From Tolypeutes matacus (Eukaryota > Chordata > Mammalia > Cingulata > Chlamyphoridae), in assembly GCA_026826555.1 (NCBI GenBank), contig JAKSZT010053928.1:39812934-39876933 (forward strand): a DNA stretch of 64,000 nucleotides, in the 5' to 3' direction. Shown here in pieces: positions 1 through 12,783 of the stretch. Position numbers and translations under genes: made by a program. Positions within the stretch are counted from its first letter, which is position 1. The number at the start of each line of letters is the position of its first letter. The notes under the pieces were generated by a model. That model saw only the letters and a program-made list of their open reading frames with translations, did no database searches and was not told the origin of the DNA.

Positions 1-1798
1 TGATTATTTTATGGACTAAATGTCCATGGAGGATTTGGATCACAGAAGGGTTACAATGGGTACTGCGGGGGATTATTGGGGGGGGTGTCTGGGGTGGGGG
101 GTTTCGTGGGGGTTGGTTCATCCGAATATACATGAAAGATATACAAAATTGTTCATAGGATCGGGGGATGGGGCATGGTCACGATGGGTGGATAATCACA
201 CAATAAATCAGGGACTCTGAATTCCTAGACTGGAAAGCTCTGCCACAGTCTCCAAGGGAGCAGCAATAGTCCTCTGAGTTTATGGACAGTGCTTGTCAAA
301 ATAGGATGACCCACTGATGTTTTTTTTTATTGATGACTACCCTTGTGAGTCTTTGCTCTTGTAAATGAGACTTAGCCTGCAATTGTGGGGTGCCTAAGGG
401 TTGCCACCTGAGAGCCTCCTTGTTGCTCAAATGTGGCTTCTCTCTAAGCCAAACTCAGCATATGATTGCATTACCTTCCCCCCAACATGGGACATGACTC
501 CCGGGGATGAGCCTCCCTGGCAATGAGGGATTAATACCAAGTGCCAACTGGCAACACAACTGGAAAAAGACCTTGAATAAAAGGGGAAATGGTAAAGACA
601 AATGAGTTCAAGTGGCTAAGAGACTTCAAAGAGAGTCGGGAGGTCATCCCAGAGGTAACTTTTACGCACACCTCAGTAGGAGCTCATAGAACATCTAAGT
701 GCCTATCACCCCACACAGAGGGGTTCCTGTGAGCTCTGGAGACACCCAGGTCCTATATAAGGGGGGATAGCCCCAGAGACTGATGCCTTATCAGTGGGCT
801 CTATTTTGGAATCTGTGCTCCTGAGAGTGACATAATTGGACTCAAATAAGTCCTCCCTGCACATGGTTCACCAGTCCCTTCTATTCAAACCTATATGTTA
901 TGCTGGAGTTTTTAGGTATACTTCCAGAGACTGGACCCTCTGGCCTACCTATGTGCCAGGTGTGCATGAAATCTTGGTTGGGCTGCAACTCCTACCCTAC
1001 AGCTCAATGGATGCATTCAAGTCACCTGGTGAGGAGAGAACGATGGGCAATGGCCATCCCAGGGAATGGAGATGGCCTGCATCTGCAGGCAGGATCATCC
1101 CACCCACCATATCCATGGGATATAAGCCCTCTCTCACTTGGAGTTGGAGTGGACATCACCATCCCAGTCCCCTCAGTACTGGGGGAAGAACTATGGACTA
1201 GAGTGGACTTGATGGTATTCTCTTGTTCACATATGGTGATTCTAGCAATGGAAGAAATTATAACAATGAGGTGGAGCCAGTGGCCACTTGACACTTTTGG
1301 GGTAGGGAAGGGATGAGCAGGTGAAATACAGGGGCTTCTTTGGGAGTTGGAGGTTGTCCTGAGTACCGTTGTGGCAACGGATGTAGGCCATTTTAAATCA
1401 GCACACACCACTCAGAACTGAGTGGGAGAGAGTGTTGTCTACAGCGTGAACTGTGGTCTATGGTTGGTGGCAAGGCTCCAGGATGTGTAAGTTCATTGAG
1501 GGTGGTGGGCCACACTTGTGGGAGATGTTTGCATGGGATGTGGTGGGAGGTGTGGGAGGTGGGCAACATGGGAATCCCAGTGGGTTCCATGTAATATTTT
1601 GGGTAATCTAAGCACCTCTTAAAATATATGTGTATATATATATAAATAACATTTTTGTAAGCAAATACACATATATGCATATATATTTATATATCATTTT
1701 GCAAATGTTTGTATGTATTATGAGAATTTTGATTCTTACCCACAATAAAAAAAAATAAAAAAGTAAAAAAAAATAAAATTAAAAAATAAAAATAAAAT
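1..1798 (+). mobile_element. unit X copy A (unclassified xenarthran-type retroposon), 5' end cut by window edge
   Basis: This is the first of several copies of one long repeat; near-identical sequence recurs at about 12165-12783 and 12786-14431, and a more diverged copy lies at 18690-20256. It has no open frame on the plus strand that looks like a known protein. A TATATAA box sits at 754-760. The 3' end is a TA-rich microsatellite-like stretch (about 1621-1700) followed by a conserved block ending in AATAAA (1744-1749) and an A-rich tail to about 1798. The shared 3' end with an A tail is the signature of a poly(A) retroposon rather than an LTR or DNA transposon. The family name is unknown to me; an LTR-derived origin remains possible because of the central TATA box. 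Identity as a repeat is certain, its class is inference. Confidence 0.8.
754..760 (+). promoter_or_regulatory. TATA-like box inside unit X copy A
   Basis: TATATAA followed by a G-rich run and AGCCCC. The same motif is kept in copy C at 13406-13412 but has decayed in copy D (a CCTATGTCAG context near 19390). It could be a relic of an internal promoter; no transcript evidence is available. Confidence 0.3.
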
Positions 1799-1829
1799 CC
1801 TAAAATACAAATGCATAAAAAATGAAGCA

Positions 1830-3650
1830 TTAATTGTAAATCTAACATAATATGGACATGATTTTTATATATATGCATAAAACTACATAAAACTGATGAA
1901 AGAAATTTTAAAAGATCTAAATAAGCAGCAATATATTCCATGTTGATGGAATGGAAGGCTCAAAATTGTTAATATAGCAATTCTTCTCAACTGTACCTAT
2001 AGATTTGAGGGAATTCCATTCATAATCCCATCAAGCAATTTTGCAGATATGGAAAAACTGATTTAAAATTTATATAGAAAAGCCAATATAATACTGATAA
2101 ATAACAAAGTTGGAAGACTCACACTGCTCTATTTCATGGCTTACCATATAGCAACTGCAAAGTATTGGAGAAAGAATAGACACATAGATCAATGGAACAG
2201 AACATAGAAACCTGAAATTGACACAAGACAATTTTTTAAAAATAGCTGCAAAAGAATTTCAAGGGAGAAACACATCTATTCAAAAGTAGCACTGGAAATA
2301 TTGGATGTCAATATGCAAAGGCATGAACCTAGAAAGAGACCTTATACCTTACACAAAAAATATCTCAAAATAGGTTATGTACCTAAATATAAGATACAAA
2401 ACTATAAAAATTCTCAAAGAAAATATAGGAGAAACTCTATATGACCTTGGGTCTGCTGATTAATTTTTATATACAATCACAAAAGTATATTCCATAAAAT
2501 AAAAAATAAGGAAGTTGAACTTTACTACAACTGTTAATATAAAATTTTGCTCTCCAAAATCACTATTAAAAGAATAAAATGAGGAACCACAGAATGGAAG
2601 AAAATATTTATAAACATTTATATTTATATAAGGGACTTCTATCCAAAATATATAAAGAACTCATAAACTTCCATGACAAGTAAACAAAAAACACAGTTTA
2701 GTCATGTCTAAAAGATCTGAATAGATGCCTCACCAAACAAGATAAACAGAGGGCAAAAAAGCATTTACCAGCTACTAAGGGAAGCTTGCATCCCTTCCTC
2801 CATCTTCTAATTGCATCACTCCAACCTCTACTTCCATCAGCATATCTCCTCTCTTGTCATCCTCTTATAAAGATTTTTGTGATCCCATTGGGTCTACTTC
2901 AATAAGCAATGATAATCTTCCCACCTCAAGATCCTTATAATAATATCTGCACAGTTCCTTTTACTATATCAACAAGTTATAGGGATTAAGATGTGGGCAT
3001 CTTTAACAGGACATTTTTATTTTGTCTACCACTGAGTGTAAAAAGGGAAATTTATTTTAGATTTTCTCATTAAGTTTAGCCTATCCTTACACTATGACCC
3101 AGCAATTTTAAACAATCCTAAGTCCAAGAAAAACAAAAGCAAATGTCTATAAAACTGCTTGTTCAGAAATGTTCACAAATGCCTTACTTATAATAGGCAA
3201 AAAACTGGAAATGCAAATGTCCATTAATAGGTGAGTGCATTAAAAATTGTGATATATTCATAAAAGAACACACTACTCGGAAATAAAGTGGAATGAGCTG
3301 CTGATACACAAGCAACATGGATGAATCTTTAAAAACAAAACCAAAAACATTATGTTGAGTGAGAGAAGTTTTACACAAAACAGCATATTCTGGATGATTA
3401 CATTTACATGAGTTTCTAGAACTAGTAAAACTACTTTAGTAACATGGAATCAGAGCAGTGGTTGTCTCTGGGTAGAGGGAAGGCAGGCCAAGAAGGTTAC
3501 TGACTGAAAATTAGCACAAAGGAACTTTCTGGTATTATGAAGATGTTCTATATCTTGTTTAGTGCAGTGCTTATATGGGTATTTACATTTGCCGAAGATC
3601 ATCAAGCTGTACATTTAAATCGTTGCATTTTATTGCATGTAAATTAAAAT
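1830..3650 (+). mobile_element. old L1 fragment: end of ORF2 and 3' UTR
   Basis: Reads as the distal part of a LINE-1 ORF2 and its 3' region on the plus strand. The typical succession of L1 phrases is present (the GATGAAAGAAAT block, the 'gacccagcaatt' block near 3096, and the 'aacatggatgaa' block near 3314). The reading frame is shattered. The stretch from about 2780 to 3045 is not L1 and looks like a fragment of an MLT1-type LTR in reverse orientation inserted into, or replacing, L1 sequence. It abuts the A-rich tail of unit X copy A. Confidence 0.75.
2780..3045 (-). mobile_element. MLT1-like LTR fragment inside the L1 fragment
   Basis: The phrase around 2940-3045 (a 'gggattaagatgtgggcatctt' type block followed by 'ttttgtctaccac') is characteristic of MLT1/MaLR LTRs read in reverse. 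L1-like sequence flanks it on both sides. Boundaries are approximate, and the subfamily cannot be assigned by eye. Confidence 0.5.
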
Positions 3651-3659
3651 GAAGTAAAC

Positions 3660-5560
3660 TGTCCATTTCCCACCCAGCTGCTTAGGGTTTTCAGGAGAAA
3701 ATATATTTCAATGGTGTTTGAAGAAAGAGAAAAAGCCATTTATAAAAATTCCAAACCATTCTACACTTACGTTTTCATTGCCAAAGCAGATAGATCATAA
3801 AGGGATATGATTATGATACAAATGGACCAAATAAAGGGACCAGAGATATTGCATAGGTACTAAAAGTTTATTTTATATCTACTTTTATGTGGTTGACTAT
3901 TAATTTTTAACATTCTGGAGTTTTTTGTGCCATGTAAAGGAAGGATACTTTACCTCTCAGCCAGGTGCCAGAGAAGAATGCGTAGAGCATGTTCCCAGCC
4001 CAGAGGAGGAGAAAAGTGACGAGCTTTTCTCGGTCTCTGCAACTACAAGCAGCCCACTTAGCAAAGATTCTCAGTCAATATTACTCTGTGAGCCCAGTAT
4101 ACTTTTAAGCACTATTGTAATATTCTCATACATCTAGGCAGATGCTTACAAAGGTTCAGACAACTGAATTCCACTCTCTGACCACAAACTCTTATTTAAT
4201 ACCATTCCCTTATAGAAAACTTTTCTTCTCTAAATCAAATTTTGCCACAGTATGGCTTCTTATTTTTTAATTTTTACCTATTTTCCCAGGGTACCAGTTT
4301 TCCTAACTAGCCTAAACCCTATATTTAGATCATTTAATTATATACTTATTAACAACCTGTAAATTAGTATTTTCTCTGTTCTTCCCAGAACAACGACAAT
4401 CTACACACTATAGCAGCCCACATAGTATTTTTTTTTTCTGCTCAAGCTGATAAAATTAACTGATCTTTGGATTTCAATCTCTACACATCACTCTGTAAAC
4501 CTTCTATTTGCATCCTCTCTGCTAAAGAGGTGAATGTTTTTCTTCTTTTTTTTCCCTATTATTTTTTATTTATAGATATGTTTTCAAACAGTCATAGTAT
4601 CGAGATAATTTCAGATAGAGGAAAAGGCTGTCAGCATAGAAACCTGGGATCATGTGTCGTGGTTGGGGAGAGATGAAGGATAGCTACAGAGGGTGGTATG
4701 ATATTCCTCTTGAGGGATACCTGAATGAGGAGGCGGTTCCTTGAAGACCTGGGAAAGAGCATGCCTGGCTCAGATAACAGAAAGAGCAAAAGCCCTTAGT
4801 GGAGAACAAACTTGATAAATTCAAAGGAATTCAATGGAGCTTCATATGCAAAGGTGATTGTGCAGGAATATAAAATACTCACATGGACCAACCTGGGTGT
4901 TGACACAAAATAAATCATTTTAGCCAAGCAGTTCAAGATTTTCTTTCCCAAGATTTGTTTATAGAAAGCAGAACTCCTTTTTTTGATAGTCTACCATGAC
5001 TTTGATGATTAGGGAAAAGTTATTCCCCTAAGAAATCTGGGCTGATATAGGAAAAAAATAAATGAATTCAGAGCAGCAAAATCCACAAATGATCATATTT
5101 ATGTATGCATATAACAGTCTTTCCACATTTAGACCCACGTAGAATTTGTTATTGAATATCTCACAATTAATCAAATCCTTATTATTAGATATTTATTTAA
5201 TATTAAATCAAATTTGAAATTGTATAGAACATTTCAATGAATATATGTGTACCTATTTATAGAAAACAGGCTTAATTACTTTTCTAAGGATTGTTAATAT
5301 TGGATACATATATTTGGTGCTGGTTTGTCCTCCAAAATTCGTAGTCTTACTAGCCAAGGAAGACACTACTTGCTTCCCCTCAACTTTATCATTCATCCGT
5401 GCTTATTTGAAAGATTTCCATTGTTTTAATTTAAAGTAAACCAAATTTAATTTATATTTCTCTGATTAGAAGTAAGGGTAAACACTTTAGTCATATATTG
5501 TTTGCCTTTTTTTAAATAATAAAAATTCTCTTCATGTCTGTTGTCAATTTTTCATTTAAG
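3660..5560. other. no recognised feature
   Basis: AT-rich sequence without a recognisable gene. The short open frames at 3925-4137 and 4467-4676 show no family resemblance, codon structure or splice context that I can identify. Probably decayed repeats or unique intergenic DNA. Confidence 0.5.
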
Positions 5561-5579
5561 GTCTTCATCTTATTTTTTA

Positions 5580-6130
5580 CTTTCTTCCTTAATAGACTAT
5601 TTTTTTAGAAAGTTTTGGACTTAGAGAAAAATTGAGAAGATAGTACCCATATTATACCAGTATCATGTACCTTGCATCTTTTCTCCCCTGTTATTACTAT
5701 CTCACATTAGTATGTACATTCATTACATACTAATTCCGATTTTTTGGGTTTTTACCTAATGTCCTTTTTCTGTCGCAGGATCCCATCCAGGTTACCACAT
5801 TACATGTACTTTGTCATGTCTCCTTAGGCTCCTCTTGGCTTTAGCAGTTTCTCAAACTTTCCTTCTTTTGAGGACCTTGACCGTTGTGAGGGATATTAGT
5901 CAGATATTTTGTAGGATGTCCCTCTATTGGAATATATCTGATGCTTTTATCATGATTAAATTAGACTATGGGTTTTGGAAGGAAGACCACAGAGGTAAAA
6001 TGCCATTTTCATCACAGCATAACACAATAGCAAGGGAACCTACTGTCAAAATAATTTATCACTGTTGATGCTGACCTTAATCACATGGCTGAGATAACGT
6101 TTGCCAAGTTTTTCCACTATAAAGTTACTC
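5580..6130. mobile_element. probable ancient L1 (L1M-type) 3' segment
   Basis: The run from the 'ggatcccatccaggttaccacatt' type phrase (about 5779) through 'ggaagaccacagaggtaaa' (about 5981) to 'tccactataaagttactctt' (about 6112) is a repeated text that I recognise as common in mammalian genomes and associate with L1M 3' regions. The open frame at 5811-6068 lies within it and is not a gene. Class and strand are from memory and uncertain. Confidence 0.45.
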
Positions 6131-6649
6131 TTCTCCCTCTTCTTATTGTTTTTATAATGTTACATATATACTTATATATGCTATTTAGTTCTATGTGTCC
6201 TATAGGTTGCAAATAATTGTTCCAGTTTTCTGTTTGCATTTAACTTTTATTCATAATCTTGTTGAACAAAAATTTTAAATATTTAGGTAATTTCTCCATC
6301 TGATGTTCTTTAAGGCAAGCTCTCTGTCATCTAAAATTATATATTGACTCATATTTTCTTTTAGGAATTTCATGCTTTTATCTATCTATCTAACAGGAAA
6401 TGTATGTTTTCTGGATATGATTAGTACCCTTTTCCTTCCCAGATGTCCCTAATTGTCATCTCTATCTGCTGATGTCTTGGGTTTTCAAGACCCAATCCCA
6501 ACTAAACATATTCTGAGTCTTTCCAAGTTACCTCCATTAAATTTTAGGTACCCTAACTTTCTATTCTAGTCGGTACCTACAACTTTGAAGGTACTTGTCA
6601 AACCAATATCATATTTATAAGTTACCATCAGGTCAGTTTTTCCTCTTGA

Positions 6650-6765
6650 CTCCAGTCACTTGGAAGGCAGAGGGCATGTCTTATTCATTTTGTACATGCC
6701 TTGCTGTATAGAATAATGCAGAATGTCTGTAAATATTAGTTGAATTATTGGCTCATGTCCTCATC
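6650..6765 (+). mobile_element. L2 3' end fragment
   Basis: Contains a degraded 'gaaggcagagggcatgtctt' block followed by a decayed 'cagaatgtctgtaaatattagttgaat' end, matching the general form of the LINE-2 3' terminus. Divergence is high. Confidence 0.45.
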
Positions 6766-6769
6766 TCTT

Positions 6770-8264
6770 GTCCTTGTTTTGTCCCACGTATAAATAAGGA
6801 AAACAAGCAAAAACTACAGCAACAACAATGGCTCCCCATTGCCAAATGAATATATTGAAATGTCTCAGCCAAATCTTCCTTATCTGGCCCAAATACAACT
6901 TTGTAATTATTTTTTACTGCTATTTCCATTATGTGTATTATTCACAATGGGCTACTTGCAGGTCCCCAAACCTGATAGTGTGTCCCTACTCTCCTCTTAG
7001 TTTGTAGCTGGTATGTGTGAATATTTTTACAAATCTATGAATCCTTCAGAAAACAATTAAAAATTTCCCAGAATCCCCAACTTTACATCTTTTTGGCCCA
7101 GAATTCTTTATTTTGGAATCCTGCAAGGAAAGAAAATCTTAATTATGGTAGTAGGAGAGGATAGTTAGGCCAGATAAGCAAGAACAAAAAATATATTCAT
7201 ATACTCATTAAATTTTATTGCAACTTTATTTATAATAAAGTAATTCATGAAAACTGGGACTAACCAACATAAAACTTAAATGTTTATTTTTATGCAATTT
7301 AGGTAGGTTTTTAACTTGGTAAAATTAATTTCTAGCATTCCAATTTCCTTTTCTGCATGGAATATCAACTAGAGGCATTCTACCCTCCCCTTTGCCTCAG
7401 GCCTTTATGCATCCCATGAGATACTTTAAGTTTGTACTACAAATATCTTACCTACCGTTACACTCTTTTCCATGCAGAATTTAAAGTACATTAGCTCACT
7501 TGCGCTCACTCTCTTTCTCTCTCATATTAGAGCATTAGATGCAAATAATTTTTTAAAATCCAAAAGCCCTAAAAGTAAATTCCTTAATGAAAATTTATGA
7601 AGATAGCCTCACAAAACAAGAGATACTTCAGGATGCTACCAGATGGACATAGAACACAAGATATCTAGGGCATAGAGCTGTCCATGATACTACCATTGGC
7701 AACTCAACAGTGCACCAACAGATACAAGACTTATTTATTTCCTTCTGGAACTAGGTTGTCCATTCATATGTAAGAGGGAGTCACTAAAAGAAGCCAGTAT
7801 TGAAATATCCATGTGATTGGGTGGTGTTTATTACAGAGTTATTATTTTATTTTTTTGATTGGGATATGGGGGGGCGGGGGGGCTCCAAATTTCAGTGTCA
7901 GTAACTTTATCTTGGTGTGTTTTATTTCTTCAGAGAAGGACTTTCCACCTTTCTTTTTGATTTTTATCAACCAGGCTGTTGGTTTTCTGGAATTGAGTGG
8001 GGAAAAGGTGCTAGTGGGCTGTACTAGTCAAAAGGCAGAGTTTCACCCACTGCTTCAATTCTGAACAGGAGAACTTAATTTGCCTTCCTCTCATGTCAGA
8101 TATCTCAAGTCAGGAGCCCTCTGATTCAGTTTTGGAAAGGAAAATAAAATCATCTACAGGGTTAGGGAATAGGAACTGGGATCTCAACTATTCTTTTATA
8201 TGATCATTCACACTGTTGCTTAGTTTTCAACACCTGACTTACTCTCACCTATTGCAGTACCAGC
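6770..8264. other. no recognised feature
   Basis: AT-rich sequence with a G-run at about 7868-7881. The open frame at 7813-8064 spans that low-complexity run and has no recognisable protein features. Confidence 0.45.
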
Positions 8265-8398
8265 AGTTCTTGAGTTTTTATTTTATTTTATTTTATTTTG
8301 AGGTACTGGGGTCCAGGGATTGAACCCAGGACTGTGTATGTGGGAAGCCGTCACTCAACCACTGAGTCACATCAGTCCCCCAAGTTCTTGAGTTTTTA
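8265..8398 (-). mobile_element. tRNA-derived DAS-type SINE with exact 16-bp target duplication
   Basis: On the minus strand the element (8281-8382) reads as a tRNA-like head with a Pol III box A (near TGACTCAGTGG) and box B (GGTTCAATCCC), followed by a (TAAAA)n tail. The direct repeat AGTTCTTGAGTTTTTA flanks it exactly at 8265-8280 and 8383-8398. That identifies both boundaries and insertion by target-primed reverse transcription. SINEs of this form are known from xenarthrans (DAS families). Confidence 0.88.
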
Positions 8399-8399
8399 A

Positions 8400-9440
8400 T
8401 ACATAACTCTTAAATGGAGTCCAGAGGGTAAATCAGTGATCTCTTCATTAGTACTTCCCCTTGTGAACGTGTTGGTTGGATTCTCTGTCAAGTGATTTGC
8501 TACTTTTCTGGTTGCTTTCTATGTATATGGTTCAAGTTATTGATGGCTTCTTGTTTACATCAAAGGTAGAGTTTCTGTTGCTTATTTTTATATAATGTCA
8601 AGCAGAGTGACTTTTTACACTGTCATCTTGAATCTAGAAGTTAACACACTCATGTTTAGAGATGTGGATGTTGACTTGAAGATGACCACATGGACATAGC
8701 AGACATAATGCTTAAGCATAGTTGGCACCTACTTATCAGGACCCCTGAAATGCACACAATATTTCCAAGTCCACAAGACTACAATAATAATACCAGATGG
8801 GACACCCAAAGAAAATTAAATGCTTCTTCCCTTCTGTTTCTTTTTTAATGGTCCTTGCTAAAAATGTGGTTTATGGATTGTTATAATGTGGTAAAGTTGA
8901 ATTGATAATGATTTAAAAAATAAAGTCTAGATAAAGTTCAGATAATACATAGTTAGGAAAAAAAATTTTTTACTTCATTTAGCTGGGTTTTGGAAATCTC
9001 ATTGCCTGTTCCCATCGTGTCAGTTGGTATCATGAACTCAATCAAGTTTCCTTAGGTTCTTCAAGATTGACTAGTCTCTAACTGCTCTTTGTCACCCTGG
9101 GACCTGCACGTCAACCTCAACCACTAAAAAAGAGGGACTCTGAGAAGTATTAATGATGCAGTCATAAGAAGTCATGTTCATTATGGCTTTGGGAAACTGT
9201 GAGAAGATGCTCAAAGAATGGCAAGGAAAGAAATAAGAATAGAATACATTAAATAAAATATCATTTTATTTTTTATTTACGTATAAAAAAACAAAATATA
9301 CCAGCATACTGACAGAAATTGTATTTTGGTAACTCCAAATCATTTATTCTTCATCCTATTTTTAAAATTTTCTTTAATAAAAATATATGGCTTTTAAAAT
9401 ACGCATTACTTTTATACAGAATTTAACTTTATAATGTATT
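8400..9440. other. no recognised feature
   Basis: AT-rich intergenic sequence; no gene, RNA or clear repeat recognised. Confidence 0.4.
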
Positions 9441-9444
9441 TCAA

Positions 9445-9700
9445 GCCTGACTCAAATGCCACTTCTTTGCTGCATTTTCTCCTGATGCCCTCAACTGCAA
9501 TGATGTTTTGCTCCCTTTAAAGTCTAAAAAATTTATTTTGGTACAGCTTTTATGTCACTCATCACATACTACCTTGAATTTTAATTAGCTGCCTGGGTAT
9601 ATTCTTTTCCACTTAAGTGCCAGCATTTAGTAGCATGTGTCTCAGTGTAGTGCTTTGCATATTGTAGTTACTCAATAAATATGCATAGGGTGAATGAACT
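9445..9700 (+). mobile_element. L2 3' end
   Basis: Begins with the 'ctgactcaaatgccacttctt' type block and ends with 'agttactcaataaatatgcatagggtgaatgaa', the classical LINE-2 3' terminal structure. Decayed and without coding capacity. Confidence 0.7.
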
Positions 9701-11060
9701 GATTTTTTCCAAGGTCTGCAATCATTCCAGTAAGTAGCTGTACAGTCTATGGGCTCATTGCCTAATACTGATTTTCATTCCAAAAGTATCATGCTGCAAA
9801 AGCTTCTCATTACAAAACTCACCATATTTATTATACCCTGAAGGTAGGGAATTTTTCCCATTTGCTTTTTAGCAAATGTTTACCCTTTTTTATCCATGCC
9901 CGTTGCCATAGTAGCAGCTCTAAGACAGAGTTCAGAAAACTACCAGAATTCTTATACACAATGACTGGCAACCACGGTGTTAGCAGCTTGCTGTGGCACT
10001 GAATGAGTGCTTTCACATGCCCTGAACTGCCCCCTTCCTTCAAGCCCATATGTCTCACTTGCCTCAATGAAGGTGCTTGTCTGTTAAGGCTATAAGTGCA
10101 GTTAAATAGAAAGGTGCATGTAAGTGCCTGCTAAATTCCTGAATGTGTTTGTTGCCATTTTTAAGGCCTCATAATAAATGTCTTTTTTCATTAACTACAC
10201 AAGTTCTTCCCTTCTACTGAGGCCCTGTGCATGGCAAAGATAGCTGCTTTTATATTTCCTAAGAGGAAAATGATCACGTAGTAAAATAACCCTTGGAGTC
10301 CTCTGGTTGAACTCTCTTGCCTTTAAGGAGGACTGAACTCTTCATAACCAGATTTTTGCCCATCTTTTCTATTAAATTTTCTTGAGAAAGTAGTGTTGCA
10401 ACTTTCTTAATATTTTATCTCTGTGATACTTTCCTAAGGTCTACCCTAGGTCTTTGCCATTTTTTCCTCTCATTTAGTCTACTGAAAATTGGCAATTTTA
10501 GGAGTTAAAAGTCAAGGATCTCAGAATGTTCTGTGATAGAAAGGACCTCAGAGAATATCTTTTGCAACATTTCATTTTATTTGTGCTTAGCAAAGGAAAG
10601 TTAACTGTCAATTGCCATATAGCAAGTTAATGGCATATTGTATTATAACCAGCATGTTCTCATTTCTAATGCAAGGTTTATTCTATTACCTATATTTTCT
10701 TCTCTACCATTAGCTCATCACCTGGCATTAACTAAGTTTCGAGCAAAGGAATGGGATTTACTTTAAAGAAGAAAAAAAGTTCTGTAGAAAAGAGATTTGG
10801 GAATTTGTAATGGAAAATGAAGGGTGGGTTGGGGTAATTCCCCAAGGTTCTATATTTTCTCATCTTTTGTCATTTCTTGGAACATCCTGCTCCTTTTGAA
10901 CTATTAGGAACTGATCCATGTCATTGAAGCAACACCCCATATCCCACCTTCTACTCGTCAGATGTTTTTCCTGAGCTCCTGCACACCCATTTTGGCCCCT
11001 TTTCCAGTAAATGTCTCAGCTGTAGCACTTATACCAATACACCATCTGATTCACTAGTGC
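9700..11060. other. no recognised feature
   Basis: The minus-strand frame at 9831-10067 (78 aa) has no recognisable domain. Nothing else is supported. Confidence 0.4.
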
Positions 11061-11340
11061 TTTCATACATTCATTTTGTCAAGTATTTATCAAGAACCTA
11101 CTACCTGCTCCCAGAGTTGTAGGTATTTTGGATACCATAATGAATAAAAAAGAAACAATAATCGCACTCCTAGAACCTTCAGTTTAGTTGTGATAGTTCA
11201 TAGCTCATTTTTTATCCATCTCTCACATTCAACTGTGAGATTGCCAATGGCTGGAGGTGAGTTTTATGCATTATTATATTCACAGAGTACACTATAATGT
11301 TTGGAATTTAATAAATATTTATTGAAAGAACCAATAAATG
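11060..11340 (+). repeat. ancient mammal-wide interspersed repeat fragment
   Basis: A 'tcaagtatttatcaagaacctactacctg' type block is followed by 'ataccataatgaataaa' and 'ctagaaccttcagttt', a decayed version of a very common mammalian repeat text. A second relative lies at about 30420-31260. I cannot name the family with certainty. Confidence 0.4.
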
Positions 11341-11344
11341 AATA

Positions 11345-12163
11345 AAGTATGTATAGTATGTAAGTGACATAATAATGCTGAGAAAGAAAATGCCAGTACA
11401 AGCTGAAGTACTTCTTGATAACTTATTGGGTCATTTGAGAATATGATTTGGTATTGAAAGGACAGAAGTATTATAAAGGAAATTAAGGGGGAAAGGAGGA
11501 ATTCAAGGCAGTGGAAAAAAACTGGGACAAATCCATAAAATGGGGGAAGTTGAGAATTCAAGTGAAATTATGGATTCCTATAACAGTAGTCATTGCTGTT
11601 AGAGAGGCAACAATACAGAGGTGGATAAAAAGCAATCTGAGAATAAATTGTAATATTTACTTGAGTAGTACTTATATTTAAATTATTTGATTTGCAGTAG
11701 CAGAGATCCTGGCTTGTTTACAGATTATTGGAAAAACAAACAAAAGATTTTTCTTTTATTTAAGAGCAGTGTTTTAAGATGTCACTTGTGAAGAGAGGGT
11801 AACAGTGACCTTTTTTCATATCTTCAAACTGGGAGAATAATTTAGTCCTCTTTGTTAACAAGGATTAACCTACTGACAGATCATTCATTCAGCAAGAAGA
11901 TATTGCCTGTGAATTGTTTTTTCCCAGGATTTTGGATATTTCAGTCCTTATCAATCATATGCTTTTGCTCCAAATTCCCTTTTATCAGTAGTTCAAATTT
12001 GAGAAGGAATTGTCATAGGCAATCCATGACCAATGAAAGAATATGAATTAACTGACTACCCAGAGACTAAAACCAGATTAGACATATGATAGACTATAAT
12101 ATGAGGTCATATAATATAAAATAGAAACATTTTAAATATAATAGGGAAACATTATAAATATAA
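11345..12163. other. no recognised feature
   Basis: AT-rich. The last 70 bases before 12165 are a near-pure A/T patchwork of AAATATAATA-like words that may have been the target for the copy B insertion. Confidence 0.4.
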
Positions 12164-12164
12164 T

Positions 12165-12783
12165 ATGGAGTGGACATCACCATCCCAGTCCCCTCAGGAC
12201 TGGGGGAAGAACTATGGACTAGAGTGGACTTGATGGTATTCTCTTGTTCACATATGGTGATTCTAGCAATGCAAGAAATTATAACAATGAGGTGGAGCCA
12301 GTGGCCACTTGACACTTTTGGGGTAGGGAGGGGATGAGCAGTTGAAATACAGGGGCTTCTTTGGGACTTGGAGGTTGTCTTAGTACTGTTGTGGCAACGG
12401 ATGTAGGCCATTTTAAATCAGCACACACCACTCAGAACTGAGTGGGAGAGAGTGTGGTCTACAGCGTGAACTGTGGTCTATGGTTGGTGGCAAGGATCCA
12501 GGATGTGTAAGTTCATTGAGGGTGGTGGGCCACACTTGTGGGAGATGTTTGTGTGGGATGTGGTGGGAAGTGTGAGAGGTGGGCAACATGGGAATCCCAG
12601 TGGGTTCCATGTAATAATTTGGGTAATCTAAGCACCTCTTAAAATATATGTATATATATAAATAGCATTTTTGTAAGCAAATACACATATATGCATATAT
12701 ATTTATATATCATTTTGCAAATGTTTGTATGTATGGTGAGAATTTTGATTTTTACCCACAATAAAAATAAATTTAAAAATATA
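12165..12783 (+). mobile_element. unit X copy B, 5'-truncated
   Basis: Nearly identical to positions about 1147-1760 of copy A, starting abruptly at 'ggagtggacatcaccatcc' and running to the same 3' end: TA-rich stretch, AATAAA at 12760-12765, A-rich tail. Only the 3' third of the unit is present, as expected for 5' truncation during reverse transcription. It is directly followed by copy C in the same orientation. Flanks are A/T-rich, so a target duplication cannot be called. Confidence 0.85.

Noticed and set aside
1022..1411. Antisense open frames of 105-149 aa shared by unit X copies A, B and C
   Set aside because: They coincide only because these copies are nearly identical. The frame is lost in the more diverged copy D, and the translation shows no domain, so there is no sign of selection.
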